A stretch of 64,000 nt of DNA from Myxococcales bacterium (GCA_016706225.1 JADJKB010000021.1:372001-436000), one strand, 5' to 3'; shown: positions 26,055-35,462, counted from the stretch's first letter. Numbers and translations are program-made. Notes: a model not told the origin generated them from the sequence alone.

Positions 26055-26726
26055 TCAGTCTGGGCAGCCGTCTTGGTCGGCGCGGCCGTTGAAGTTCTCT
26101 GGGTCGTTGGGGCAGCTGTCGTTGACGTCGGGGATGCCGTCGCGATCGTTGTCGGGGTCGGGGCAGCCGTCCTCGTCCTGGAAGCCGTCTTTGTCCTCGG
26201 CGTCGTTGGGGCACATGTCATTCTTGTCGAGGATGCCGTCCTTGTCGTTGTCGGGATCGGGGCAGCCGTCTTGATCTTGGAAGCCGTCGCGGTCTTCCGG
26301 ATCGTCGGGGCATTTGTCGACTGGGTCACCGACGCCGTCCCCGTCCCGATCGCCAGCGCTGCCTTCGGGGCAGCCGTCTTCGTCCTGATCGCCGTCTTTG
26401 TCTTCGGGCACGTTCGGACATTTGTCGTCGCGGTCCAGGATGCCGTCGCGATCGTTGTCCGGATCGGGGCAACCGTCCTCGTCCTGGAAGCCGTCGAAGT
26501 CTTCCGGGTCGTTGGGGCATCTATCGAGATCGTTGGTGAGGCCGTCGCCGTCGAGATCGCCAGCGGAGGCGCCGCTCGGCTGGCTGGGGGGTGCGGTGGG
26601 GTCGTCGGTGGCGATGGTGTTGGGAGAGGAGGAGGTCGGCGCTGGGGGGGTGGGGTTGGCGGGTGGAGTTGCGGAGGGGCCGCAAGCTACGAGGAGGGCG
26701 AGGAGGGGAAGGAGCGAGCGCCGCAT
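26055..26726 (-). CDS. thrombospondin type 3 repeat lipoprotein
   Basis: This 223-residue lipoprotein has its lipobox at LLVACGP, a Pro/Ser/Thr linker, and six calcium-binding DxDxDG-type repeats such as DPDNDRDGILD and CPNDPEDKDG. Many relatives continue into an OmpA peptidoglycan-binding domain; this one stops after CPD, so the OmpA part is missing. It lies six bases upstream of the membrane arrestin-like gene in the same direction and may belong to that transcript. The ATG at 26726 starts at the signal peptide. Confidence 0.82.
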   Translation of the reverse strand: MRRSLLPLLALLVACGPSATPPANPTPPAPTSSSPNTIATDDPTAPPSQPSGASAGDLDGDGLTNDLDRCPNDPEDFDGFQDEDGCPDPDNDRDGILDRDDKCPNVPEDKDGDQDEDGCPEGSAGDRDGDGVGDPVDKCPDDPEDRDGFQDQDGCPDPDNDKDGILDKNDMCPNDAEDKDGFQDEDGCPDPDNDRDGIPDVNDSCPNDPENFNGRADQDGCPD

Positions 26727-26822
26727 GGTTCGGATGTTAGGCGGAGGAGGGGGGGTTGGAGAAGGTGGCGCGCTTGACCTTTGGGGAAAGGGGGCTAGTT
26801 TGCGGGGCACCCACACCCTTTC

Positions 26823-27174
<352 letters not shown>

Positions 27175-27175
<1 letters not shown>

Positions 27176-28344
27176 TACCGGACATCGTTGGAGACTGGAG
27201 ACGGGCCTCGGCCCGTCTCCAAAATGTCTCCACGATTTCCGTCGGCGCGCGGCTCCTGTTGCTCCCGTCGGGCCGCGTCCAGGAGCTGGATCGCGCTCTC
27301 CCGATTCGCCGGCGACAGGTGCATGTACTTCATCGTCGTCGTGATGTGCTGGTGACCCGCCAGCTCCTGAATGGCCTTCACCGGCGCGCCCCGGGCCGCG
27401 AGCATCGAGCAGAAGGTGTGCCGAAGGCGGTGGATCGCCCCGGTCACCTCGAGCCCCGCTCGCCGCTGAGCCCGCTCGAACCAAGCCCGAACGTGCTTGT
27501 TCGAGAGCTGCTCGCCCTTGTCCGTGTAGAGCACCCGCGGACCGCGTAGATGCCGGTTCGCGGTCAAGGCCTTGGCCAGAGACTCCGTCATCGGCACGAA
27601 CCGGTGCTTGAAGCCCTTGGTCTCGGTCTCGATGCCGTTCCAGACCGAGCGGCGCACAGCAATGAGCCGCCGCTTGAGATCGAGATCGGAACCCCGGAGA
27701 GCAATGATCTCTCCGCGCCGAAGCCCCGCATCGCCGGCCAAGAGAACCAACAGGTAGATCTCTGGACCGAGCTTCTGCGCAGCTTCGACGAGCCGCTGGT
27801 ATTCGAGGAACTCGTACCAACCCGGCACGTCCTCGCTGACCTTCAGCAACCGAATGCGGCAGGGCACTTGGACAATCACGCCCCACTCGACCGCCATCTT
27901 GAGCGTCATGCTGAGCGTGCTCAGCACGTTGTTGACGGTCTTGGAGCTCTTGATCGCGAGCTCGCCCTTCAGGAGTTGGATGTCTTCGTTGGTGAACTGG
28001 TCGAGCCGCTTGCTGGCGTAGCGAGGCAAGAGGTGTGTTCGGAACACGCTCTCTTTGCTCTCGATGCCCGAGGGCTTCTGCCGGTTCGCCCGGCAATGAC
28101 CCTCGATGAACCGCGGCTTGAACTCTCCCAGTGTCGGCACCTCCTTCAGTTCGAGCGGCGGGTCGAGAGCGGCCTTGCCGGCGCGCAGCAGCTCGCTCTC
28201 CCTCGCTTCCGCCCAGCGTTGGGAAGCGGTCTTTCCGCTCACCGGCGTCAGGAGCCGCCGTCGAAACGGCGTTCCATCTGGCCACGTGAAGCGAATGTCG
28301 GCTTCCCATCCTCCGCGCCTGTACTTTCTGACCTTGACCGTCAT
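27175..28344 (-). CDS. int: tyrosine recombinase / phage-type integrase
   Basis: This 389-residue protein has an N-terminal arm and SAM-like core-binding domain (about 1-165) and a catalytic domain with the R-H-R-(H)-Y set: Arg in AGLRRGE (209/210), HRLRHTF (H305, R308), GHQ (H331) and YMH (Y340). The ATG at 28344 overlaps the stop of the excisionase-like gene. It is transcribed towards ssrA and ends 9 bp from it. The last codons overlap a perfect 11-bp hairpin. It should integrate and excise the element to its right. Confidence 0.93.
27197..27220. repeat. perfect 11-bp inverted repeat in the int 3' end
   Basis: GGAGACGGGCC at 27197-27207 and its exact complement at 27210-27220 are separated by two bases. 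It lies in the last codons of int, 31 bp from the ssrA 3' end. There is no T-tract on either side, so a normal intrinsic terminator is unlikely; it may be a recombinase-arm or RNA-processing structure. Confidence 0.6.
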
Positions 28345-28589
28345 CTCCGGGAACCTCCCGGCGATGGCGCTCGTCCTTCGGCCAGAGAGCGTAACAGATC
28401 GTCTCGGCGGACGAGGAGGCGCCGGCCGTCCTTGACGGCTCCGGGCAGGAGGCCACGCTCTGCGCGGGCGTAGAGGGCGCCACGAGTGGTGCGGAGCAAC
28501 GCCGCCGCCTCCGCTGGGGTCAGCAGGTAGGGAAGCCCCGACAGGTTGGTCACCGGCGGAAGCGCGTGTGCGGGCGAGCGCTTGCTCAC
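28341..28589 (-). CDS. excisionase-like helix-turn-helix protein
   Basis: This 82-residue protein has LLTPAEAAALLRTTRGALYARAERG, the winged HTH_17 fold of excisionases and MerR-like DNA-binding proteins. It starts at a GTG at 28589 and its stop overlaps the integrase ATG (TCAT on the plus strand), so it is translationally coupled to int. It probably controls excision direction or int expression. Confidence 0.8.
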   Translation of the reverse strand: MSKRSPAHALPPVTNLSGLPYLLTPAEAAALLRTTRGALYARAERGLLPGAVKDGRRLLVRRDDLLRSLAEGRAPSPGGSRR

Positions 28590-28823
28590 CCCTGGATCGA
28601 AGCCCAGAAATCGACCTTCGACGACTGCAATGCGTGATCAAATGCAGCGAAATGCGAGCGCAAACTCGGCACAAGGGTTCGAGCTCGCATTGAGGGCTGA
28701 ACTTCGAACGCAGTCGGCTCCCCCTGAAAACCGCCCAGGCCGAGGGCCCGCCCGCGCGCAGAACCCATCCAAACGTTGCTCAGAGTGACGAAAACGTGGG
28801 TTCAAGGCGCGTTCAGTCCGGAA

Positions 28824-30116
28824 TCACTTCGGCATCAAAACGGCGCCCGCTTGGCGCTGAAGTCCGCCTTCTGCACGGTAGAACGCGACACGATGCCGCC
28901 ACTCCTCTCGCCACTCGTGCTCCGCCAGCCCGTAGCGTTGGTTGGCCGCGCCGTGTTCCGGGGGAGTCGCTCCGCTGCGAAAGGTGCCGGGCGCCCGGTG
29001 CACCCGCTGGGCTGGAATGAATGAGACACCCGGCTTTCCGATTTCTTGCGCCCACCCTTCCGTGCTGCAGACCCAGGTCCGCGGCTGGCCGGTGTAGGGA
29101 TCGGCGTCCGACTCGCGGTATTCAAATCGGAAAACCCCGGTCGGTGGGACGAACGGCGGGCATTCCTCGGTGCAGAAGAACCAGTCGGGCAGGTCAGCCG
29201 GCGACAGATGCTCGCGGTGATAACGCTCAATGGCGGCAACACGATCGCGCCGCTCGAATGCGAGGGCATGCGGCAGCGCCTCGATGCTGACGCCGGCCGC
29301 CAGCAGCTCGCGTCGGCGTCGAAGCCACGCCTCCCGCCACGCCCGCTCCAGCTCGCGATAGCGCAAACTCACGGCGGCGTACTCGGGGGGCAGGCTGCCC
29401 GGCTCGTGCCAATCATCACCTTCTGCAAACCCGAAGAGATCGGTCGCAGGTTGCTGCACCAGCTGTCCGTCCTCCAACTCCCAAGTCGCGCTCCGGCCGA
29501 TCGCTGTGCCGATTTGGAGTGGACCGGAGTCGTCCCCTTCGGCGCCGCGCCCACCGTACCAGGCCCTAAAGACCCCAACCGGTGGGACGAACTCCGGGCA
29601 TACACGAGTGTCCCAGAATGTCGCCGGGATCCGCGCGGGGTCGGCGTGCACCGTTACGTACTCGATCAAGGCCTCGAAGCGCCCGGAGTGGTCGGGGCCG
29701 CATTCCAAAGCCGCACCAGTGGAATCGGTGTTCTGCTGCGGGCCTCCTTCTAGCGGCACTCCCGCCACGGCGACTGCGCTTCCGCCCCCTTTCCACGCGA
29801 CGAGAGCCGCGCCATCATTGATCGAATAGCGTCGGTCAGGCGCCGCAGTCGGGGCGATGCCGCCGGCGACGATCGCGGCCGTCACGTCGGTTTCTGAAAC
29901 TTGGGCCTGCTTGACCGCCGGCAAGTTCAGCAGCTCCGTTTCGCGGAGCAGCTTGCGACCTGCGACCTCGGCGTAGTCCACAAGGGTGGTCCCCTCGACG
30001 GTCTCTGTCGGAAGCGCTCCCGACGTTTTCCAGTTCCGTACAGTGCCGGGGCTGACGCCCACCAGGCGCGCGAACTCGTCCACGGTCAACAGCGTCCGGC
30101 TCACTTCCTCCACCAT
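28824..30116 (-). CDS. HTH-containing protein with an internal duplication
   Basis: This 430-residue protein starts with a MerR-like helix-turn-helix (SRTLLTVDEFARLVGVSP and TVRNWKTSGALP). The remainder is unrecognised, but two segments, CPEFVPPVGVFRAWYGG near residue 170 and CPPFVPPTGVFRFEYRE near residue 335, clearly repeat each other, so the protein contains a duplicated domain. The ATG at 30116 precedes the HTH directly. It may regulate the element or be cargo. Confidence 0.65.
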   Translation of the reverse strand: MVEEVSRTLLTVDEFARLVGVSPGTVRNWKTSGALPTETVEGTTLVDYAEVAGRKLLRETELLNLPAVKQAQVSETDVTAAIVAGGIAPTAAPDRRYSINDGAALVAWKGGGSAVAVAGVPLEGGPQQNTDSTGAALECGPDHSGRFEALIEYVTVHADPARIPATFWDTRVCPEFVPPVGVFRAWYGGRGAEGDDSGPLQIGTAIGRSATWELEDGQLVQQPATDLFGFAEGDDWHEPGSLPPEYAAVSLRYRELERAWREAWLRRRRELLAAGVSIEALPHALAFERRDRVAAIERYHREHLSPADLPDWFFCTEECPPFVPPTGVFRFEYRESDADPYTGQPRTWVCSTEGWAQEIGKPGVSFIPAQRVHRAPGTFRSGATPPEHGAANQRYGLAEHEWREEWRHRVAFYRAEGGLQRQAGAVLMPK

Positions 30117-30517
30117 TCGGCACTCCCAACATGCGAGATATGACCCGGTAACGACGCCAGCGCAAGCGCGGCTCGGCGTGGCGAATCGCATGCGTTCGGT
30201 CGCGTCGACGGGGCCGTGGACGATTCTCGAGCGGGACGCTGATCAGGTTTCGAGGTAAGCCGTCGACGAGACGCTCCACGCTGATGTCAGGGTGGAGCTT
30301 GAGCAGCACCAAGGTCGAGCCCGCGCGCGTTACGGAGCGTGGTCGGGTAAATGAAACCGGGCGGCCTGGGGTGTCCGAGCGCCGACAGGGTCCGAGCCGC
30401 GGTGAAAGACGCGGGAAGGTGCCGGCGGCCCATGGCGAGCGGCCAGTCATCGTCCCATTTTGAGAAGCCCTCGCGCGCACGCTAAGCCGGCTGAGCCCTA
30501 TTAGTAGGAGGCCCCCC
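30117..30517. other. 400 bp without a supported gene
   Basis: No intact gene is seen. On the minus strand, text such as TLVLLKLHPDISVERLVDGL (about 30240-30310) reads like coding sequence but has no start and no close open frame around it, so a decayed gene fragment is likely. The 3' part carries the promoter region and the AGGAGG ribosome site of the metallophosphatase. Confidence 0.4.
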
Positions 30518-31153
30518 ATGCCTGCAAAGATCGGCTTCATCTCGGACGTCCACGGCGACGTCCACGCCTTGCGCGACGCCCTGCGCCTGCTCGACGAGAT
30601 GGGCGTGACGCGCATCGTCTGTCTCGGAGACGTCGTCGACTATGGCGTCTTTGTTGACGAAAGTGCAGCTCTGCTCGCGGAACGCGGGATCAAGACCTTG
30701 AGAGGGAACCACGACCGGTGGTGCCTCACCAACAAGTCCGTCGGGACCAACGCCGCCGACTTGACCCCCGCCGGCCGGCGCTTCTTCAAGGCGATGGTGC
30801 CGTCCTGGTCTGCGACGATCGAGGGCGTGCGCGTCGCCGCGCACCACGCGCGGCCTGGGAACGACATGCACGGCGTCATGCCCGACGCGACGGCCGACGA
30901 GCTCCACGAGGTGCTGCGCGCCGCAGGGACCGACGTGGTCGTCGTCGGGCACACCCACCGCGCCATGGAGCTGCGTCTGGGCGACCGACTCGTCCTGAAC
31001 CCCGGTGCCCTGTTGCGCGATCCCGCCGACGGCTGGGAGCGCGAGCTCCCGACGCCGGGCACCTTCGGCGTGCTCGAGCTGCCGGATAAGCGCTGGACCG
31101 TGTTCAGGGCCCGGACGGGGGGCGCGGTCGAGATCGTGAGGGCGGCAAAGTAG
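30518..31153 (+). CDS. YfcE/MJ0936-type metallophosphoesterase
   Basis: This 211-residue calcineurin-like phosphoesterase has the five metal-binding motifs in order: SDVHGD (9-14, D10 and H12), GDVVDYG (37-43), GNHDRW (63-68), AAHHARPG and VVGHTHRA. It would hydrolyse a phosphodiester or phosphomonoester; the natural substrate is unknown. AGGAGG lies eight bases before the ATG. A diverged, truncated copy on the other strand occupies 63723-64000. Its position inside the island and its copy suggest mobile cargo. Confidence 0.85.
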   Translation: MPAKIGFISDVHGDVHALRDALRLLDEMGVTRIVCLGDVVDYGVFVDESAALLAERGIKTLRGNHDRWCLTNKSVGTNAADLTPAGRRFFKAMVPSWSATIEGVRVAAHHARPGNDMHGVMPDATADELHEVLRAAGTDVVVVGHTHRAMELRLGDRLVLNPGALLRDPADGWERELPTPGTFGVLELPDKRWTVFRARTGGAVEIVRAAK

Positions 31154-31194
31154 CGACGTGTTCGTGGGCCGGCCGCCCAGGCATGCTACGATTC

Positions 31195-31302
31195 TCGAAG
31201 CATCAAGACAGGCGAAGGGAACCGGCCCTGCGAAGCCTGGCCAACCTGCCCTAGCGGGCAAGGTGGCAACGCCGGAGCGGCACGCGCCGCAGACGATGGA
31301 GG
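31195..31302 (+). promoter_or_regulatory. S-box (SAM-I-like) riboswitch candidate
   Basis: The order of blocks matches the SAM-I clan: ATCAAGA (31202), AGGGA, GGCCC pairing with GAAGCC, GGCCAACC, a P3 hairpin TGCCC-TAGC-GGGCA (31247-31260), AAGGTGGCAACGCC, a perfect P4 hairpin GCGGC-ACGC-GCCGC (31277-31290) and AGACGATGGAGG. The GGAGG at 31298-31302 is the Shine-Dalgarno for the ATG at 31308, so control would be at translation. P1 is not clear. Against it: the frame of the downstream gene is open through the leader in both copies, so it could be coding. A second copy lies at 39056-39165. Confidence 0.62.
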
Positions 31303-31307
31303 TTCTG

Positions 31308-31949
31308 ATGGTCGCCCGCTCTCGCCACAGCCGCGACGTTCTCGTCGAAGGAGGCCGTACTTGGCGCTCCGATGGCACTGCGATCCGCAATTACTCTTGC
31401 GGCTTGGACCGGATCGCCGCGCGCGTCTGCGGAGGTCGCGTCGAGCTCAAGCGCGAGTTCGGCGTGGTGTGCCCCGGCCTCGATATCACGCTCGCCGAGC
31501 TCGTGCCGCTCGCTGCGTTCTTACGTTGGTGGGAGAGGCACCGAACTCGCTGGGCAGCGTTCTACTGGACTGGCACGGGGCACCCGCCCGGCTGGGGCGG
31601 CGAGACGGCCTTCCATCAGGCGGCCGGCGCCTCGCCACCGGTTCGGGTCGCCACCAAGGGCATGGGCGGCCTCCAGGGCTCGGACTTCACGGGTCGCGAC
31701 GTGCGCGTGCGGGTTCTTCCGCCGAAGCATGTCGCCGGCATCGCTGTTCTGGAGGCGAGCGTGGTCCGCCGCGGCGAGCGGCTCGGTAATCCTGCCGGTG
31801 AGGAGGTCGGGGGCGTCTTTCGCTGCGGCGACTTCCGCGTCAAGGCCGACCGCGACTCCGTGACTGTGAAGCGTGGGCGACGCTGGATCGCCTTCGAACC
31901 CGAGGAGCACCTGTTTCTCGAGCGTCTGCTGGCGGTGGAGCGGCGCTAG
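31308..31949 (+). CDS. unknown protein downstream of riboswitch-like leader
   Basis: This 213-residue protein has no signal peptide and no membrane helix. It is rich in Arg/Trp motifs such as SDGTAIRNYSCGLDRIAARVCGG, FAFLRWWERH, and WAAFYWTG. I recognise no family. The ATG at 31308 has GGAGG with a 5-base gap, the best ribosome site in the region, inside the conserved leader. A shorter paralogue with the same leader (about 80 percent identical over the shared part by eye, with synonymous changes) is at 38694-39050 on the other strand, so the gene was under selection as a protein. A mobile-element role is possible. Confidence 0.6.
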   Translation: MVARSRHSRDVLVEGGRTWRSDGTAIRNYSCGLDRIAARVCGGRVELKREFGVVCPGLDITLAELVPLAAFLRWWERHRTRWAAFYWTGTGHPPGWGGETAFHQAAGASPPVRVATKGMGGLQGSDFTGRDVRVRVLPPKHVAGIAVLEASVVRRGERLGNPAGEEVGGVFRCGDFRVKADRDSVTVKRGRRWIAFEPEEHLFLERLLAVERR

Positions 31950-32021
31950 AAGAAGACCAAACGGACTGCGCTCGGCGATCACAGTGGCGCGGGCGGCCCG
32001 CGCGGCCAACCGGTGACCAGC

Positions 32022-32369
32022 TCACTTCTTGGGTGTGCGCTTCGCCCGGGGGTTCGCGGGAGCGCCGTCAACCCCAGGCGCGTCGTGCCTCGGCACCTTC
32101 CGCTTGGGCTTGGGAGGCCGTCCGGCGCGGGCGGGGGGGAGCTCACCCGGACGCATCAGCATCCGGCTGTCCACCCCGAGGGCTGCTGCAACCGAAACGA
32201 GCACCGCGATCGAGAGATTGGTACGGCCGCGTTCGATGGACTGTACGGTTCGGGGCTCGACAGCGCACTTCTCGGCAAGGGCCTCCTGCGTCAACCCTCG
32301 CCGCAGCCTCAACTGGCGAACATTCGCACCAATACTCGCGAGGACGGTTCCCACGCGCTTGTCGGACAT
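32022..32369 (-). CDS. XRE-family transcriptional regulator
   Basis: This 115-residue protein has a Cro/C1-type helix-turn-helix (LRRGLTQEALAEKCAVEPRTVQSIERGR, about residues 22-50) and a basic Pro/Lys-rich tail. It is encoded divergently from the Ser/Thr kinase, with an inverted repeat (32402-32423) in the gap, so it probably represses both genes. The tail may help DNA binding. Confidence 0.85.
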   Translation of the reverse strand: MSDKRVGTVLASIGANVRQLRLRRGLTQEALAEKCAVEPRTVQSIERGRTNLSIAVLVSVAAALGVDSRMLMRPGELPPARAGRPPKPKRKVPRHDAPGVDGAPANPRAKRTPKK

Positions 32370-32401
32370 CGCGCGGCACGTAGCGGTGGGCGCCGTCCCT
32401 A

Positions 32402-32423
32402 AACACGATCGTTATTTCGTGTT
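32402..32423. promoter_or_regulatory. probable operator: AACACGA inverted repeat
   Basis: AACACGA (32402-32408) and TCGTGTT (32417-32423) are perfect complements with 8 bases between them. They lie 33 bp before the start of the XRE regulator and 38 bp before the start of the kinase, the expected place for an autoregulatory operator of a Cro/C1-type protein. Confidence 0.6.
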
Positions 32424-32460
32424 ACGTTCTGGCGTCGCAACGTCACGAATTTCGCCGATC

Positions 32461-33857
32461 ATGCCCTCCGACTCCCTCACTACCGCCATCGACCCGACCG
32501 CGATGCGGGCCCAGACCAGGGTCGGCACCGTCCTGAGGGGCAAGTGGCGGCTCGATGTTCTCCTGGGCGTAGGCGGGATGGCGGCGGTCTACGCGGCGAC
32601 CCACCGGAACGGGACCCGGGCCGCGCTGAAGATCCTCCACCCCGAGCTCAGCACCCACGCGCACATCCGCGCCAGGTTCTTCAAGGAGGGAAAGGTCGCG
32701 AACACCGTCGGTCATCCCGGCGCGGTGAAAGTGGTCGACGAGGACGAGGACGAGACCGGAGCGTTGTTCCTGGTGATGGAGTTGCTCGACGGAGAGCACC
32801 TCGACGCTCGCGCGGCGCGCTCGGGCGGCAAACTCCCGGCCGACGAGGTTCTCTCGGCTGCAGACCAGATCCTCGACGTGCTCGCGGCGGCCCACGACAA
32901 GGGCGTCGTCCACCGGGACCTGAAGCCTGAGAACGTCTTCCTGACCCGCGACGGTGCGGTCAAGGTCTTGGACTTCGGGATCGCGCGCCTCCGCGAGCTC
33001 TCCACCGCGAGCAGCGCCACGCGCGACGGCACGAGCATGGGCACGCCGTCGTTCATGCCGCCGGAGCAAGCGCGAGGGTTGTGGGACGAGGTCGACGCTC
33101 GATCCGACCTGTGGGCCGTGGGCGCGTTGATGTTCTCGCTGCTCACCGGCAAGAACGTGCACGAGGGCCGGACGACGAACGAGCTGCTCCTTTCAGCGAT
33201 GACGAAGCCCGCGCCATCGGTCGCGTCGCTCGAGCCGACCGTCCACGCCGCCGTCGCCGCGGTCGTCGACCGCGCGCTGGCGTTCGACAAGCCTCGTCGG
33301 TGGCCTGGCGCGCGGGCGATGCCGTGCGGCACGCCTACCAGGAGATGCACCGGGCGCCGATCTCGACCCACCCGAAACTCACGGTCCCGCCGAGCGTGGC
33401 GGACAGGACGCTGCCGAGCGCGGAGGTTGTGGCGCTTGCGCCGGGGATCTCCTCGGACGTGAGCGCGATGCCCGCGGCCACGGGCAGGACCGGGACCTCG
33501 ATCGTGCGAACCGTGCTCGACCGGCCAGTGCTCGCGGCCGTCGGGGGTGTCGGGGTGGCGCTGGTGTTCGTGCTGACCGTGGCGCTGGCGGTCGTGGTTG
33601 CGAAGGGAGCGAGGGCACCCGCGACGCTGACCACCGGACCGGAGCAGGCGAGCGCGCCGGGGGTGCCGGCGCCGACACAGGTTGTCTCGGTAACCCCCGC
33701 GTTGCCTTCGCCCCGGGACGCGTCCGCGCACGCCGAGCCCGTGGTCGCGCTGGATGACTTGCCTACGGCGAAGCCGGGGAAGCCCATGCCACGGAAACCC
33801 GACGCGGGAGGCGGTGCGAAGGCTGGCACAGGCGACTGGAAAGAGTGGCGGCGATGA
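32461..33857 (+). pseudogene. Ser/Thr protein kinase, frameshifted
   Basis: The kinase domain is complete: a Gly-rich loop LGVGGMAAVY, AALKIL (Lys), HRDLKPENV, DFGIARL, GTPSFMPPEQ and the ARSDLWAVG end. The frame then changes near 33318-33324. One frame gives RRWPGARAM; the next gives GDAVRHAYQEM, then a Pro-rich linker, a membrane helix (GVGVALVFVLTVALAVVVA) and an external tail ending KEWRR at 33857. The text GCGATGC at the shift suggests loss of one 7-bp unit. It may be a real pseudogene or an assembly error. A divergent XRE regulator precedes it. Confidence 0.75.
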
Positions 33858-33911
33858 ACCGGTGCACCGCAGTCGTGCTCGCGCTGGTGCTATTCGCCTC
33901 GATCGCGGGCG
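33854..33911 (+). pseudogene. signal-peptide fragment of a truncated exported protein
   Basis: An ATG at 33854 overlaps the kinase stop (ATGA) and encodes MNRCTAVVLALVLFASIAGA, a clear signal peptide. After about 33911 the frame becomes antisense of a transposase gene. It is the start of a secreted partner of the kinase, cut off by an IS insertion. Confidence 0.6.
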
Positions 33912-34303
33912 CGCACCAGTTGTGCCCGCCGCGCGACAGCCCGCAAGTTGTCGTGGACGAGCTGGAAGCTCCAGCGCGGGTGGTCCTTGCGAAGCTGCCG
34001 CACCTCCGCGCCGACCGCCTCGGACACGCTGGGGAACGTCCCAGCGTGACTGGGCACCTTGCGCTCGAGCGCGACGATCGGGTCCTGCGCGTCCCGCGCC
34101 GCGTAGTACCAGCGCTCGATGGTCTTGGCGCTGAAACGCACCGTGTCGTCGGTGGTCGGGTGTCGCCACGGCCGCGCCGCCAGCTCGGCGAGACGCGCCG
34201 CGAGCTCGCCAGGCTCCGGCGGAGAGCTCAGAAGCTGGCCGATGATCTGGAAACGCAGCCGTGCCCAGCGCACGCGCGTCGATGGGGATGTTTCGTCACT
34301 CAT
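33890..34303 (-). pseudogene. HTH transposase, truncated
   Basis: This 137-residue reading frame has the helix-turn-helix head of an IS481/Mu-like DDE transposase (FSAKTIERWYYAARD, then HPRWSFQLVHDNLRAVA). The DDE catalytic domain is missing because the element is cut at about 33911, where the signal-peptide fragment begins. The final residues come from that junction. It belongs with the zinc-ribbon gene 65 bp upstream. Confidence 0.65.
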
Positions 34304-34368
34304 GGCCGTCCTCGGTCTCGCGCTGCCTCGATCAGCGGCGGCGCCTTCGACACCGACGACGCTACGGG

Positions 34369-35022
34369 TCAGACAAAACCAGGCGAAGGACCATCTCTTG
34401 CGTGAAGTCGGCGGCCGAGCGCGGCGTACACAAAACGTGATCCGTCGGGGACCGACCCGGTCGTCAGCGGCGCCAGCGAGCGCGCCACGAGCTCCAGAAC
34501 ATCGCTAGCCGTCGCGCCCGGCAACGAGGCGGCGAAACGATCGAGCAACGACTTCGGTAACTCCTTCTCCTCCGGCGGCGGGGGAGCGAAGCGCGCTCGC
34601 AGGACCGTCCAGCTCGAAAGTCGCGGGAAGCTGGTGGTCCACCAGGTCTGCCAGCGCCGCAGCGTGCGCACCGGGACGCCGGTCTCGCCGCTCACGTCCT
34701 CGAGCTCCGCCATCACCAGCGTGAGCGCCGTCGCGATCAACACCACTGCCTCGAGGTACACCCGCCGCCCGAGGAACCGCAGCGACGGTGGCAGCGCCCG
34801 CCGCCGGCAACCCCGCCGGCCGCAGCACAGCGAATGCCGGAGCTTGAAGGCCTCGCCCGCCCCGGCGATCTCGGCGCCCCGCGGCTTTCGGGGGTAGTTG
34901 CCCTGGTGCAGTGGACCACCGCAGTACCGGCAACCCGCCGCCGCCACCTGCCTCGCGATCTTCTCGTCCGCCTCCGCCAGCTTCGCGAAGAACTCCCCGA
35001 AAAGCCTGACCCCATGCCACAT
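34369..35022 (-). CDS. zinc-ribbon accessory protein of a transposon
   Basis: This 217-residue protein has CRYCGG and LCCGRRGC, two CxxC-type pairs that could bind zinc, then RFLGRRVYLEAVV and a helix-turn-helix-like DVSGETGVPVRTLRRWQTWW. From memory, similar proteins lie directly upstream of HTH-DDE transposases in myxobacterial transposons, as here. The ATG at 35022 has GGAGG seven bases upstream; the frame is open to 35112. The role in transposition is unknown. Confidence 0.6.
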   Translation of the reverse strand: MWHGVRLFGEFFAKLAEADEKIARQVAAAGCRYCGGPLHQGNYPRKPRGAEIAGAGEAFKLRHSLCCGRRGCRRRALPPSLRFLGRRVYLEAVVLIATALTLVMAELEDVSGETGVPVRTLRRWQTWWTTSFPRLSSWTVLRARFAPPPPEEKELPKSLLDRFAASLPGATASDVLELVARSLAPLTTGSVPDGSRFVYAALGRRLHARDGPSPGFV

Positions 35023-35164
35023 TCCATCACCTCCGAGCCTTGCAACCCGGAGGCAGCCCTCTCGGAGAGCTTCTCGCAAGTTTTCTGAGGGGGCTTTTTC
35101 TCTGCCCCTCACGAAACGTGATCAGGATCGGGCGCGGGTCCCTCCATCTTCGTGGTGCTGCTCA

Positions 35165-35452
35165 ATGGCATCCTGGGGCGACCGACGGTTCCACCTTGAA
35201 TACGAACTCTTCCGCCAAGACGTGAACCGCCAGGCCATACGGCCTCGGCAGATTCGATGCTTCGTGATTGAGAACGACGACGTGCGGAGATACCGCATTG
35301 CCGCCGCGCCGGAGCTTGTGGAATCGAAACTTCGGGACTGGCACCGGCGCGGGTTGATCCAGATGGACGTGGACGAAGCGGTGAGGGCCCTTGGGGAACT
35401 CGGATTCCGAGCGAACCCGACCCTTGTCGAGAAGCTAATGCGGCGTCGATAG
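35165..35452 (+). CDS. small hypothetical protein
   Basis: This 95-residue acidic-basic protein starts MASWGDRRFHLEYELF and contains VIENDDVRRYRIAAAPEL. Codon usage is like the neighbours, and the frame is open upstream, so the start is not certain. It lies between an IS remnant and a tRNA fragment. No family is recognised; a role in the island is possible. Confidence 0.45.
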   Translation: MASWGDRRFHLEYELFRQDVNRQAIRPRQIRCFVIENDDVRRYRIAAAPELVESKLRDWHRRGLIQMDVDEAVRALGELGFRANPTLVEKLMRRR

Positions 35453-35462
35453 CCGGGAGTTC

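Noticed and set aside
27197..27220. a rho-independent terminator of ssrA
   Set aside because: There is no run of T after the stem on the plus strand, so it was listed only as an inverted repeat.
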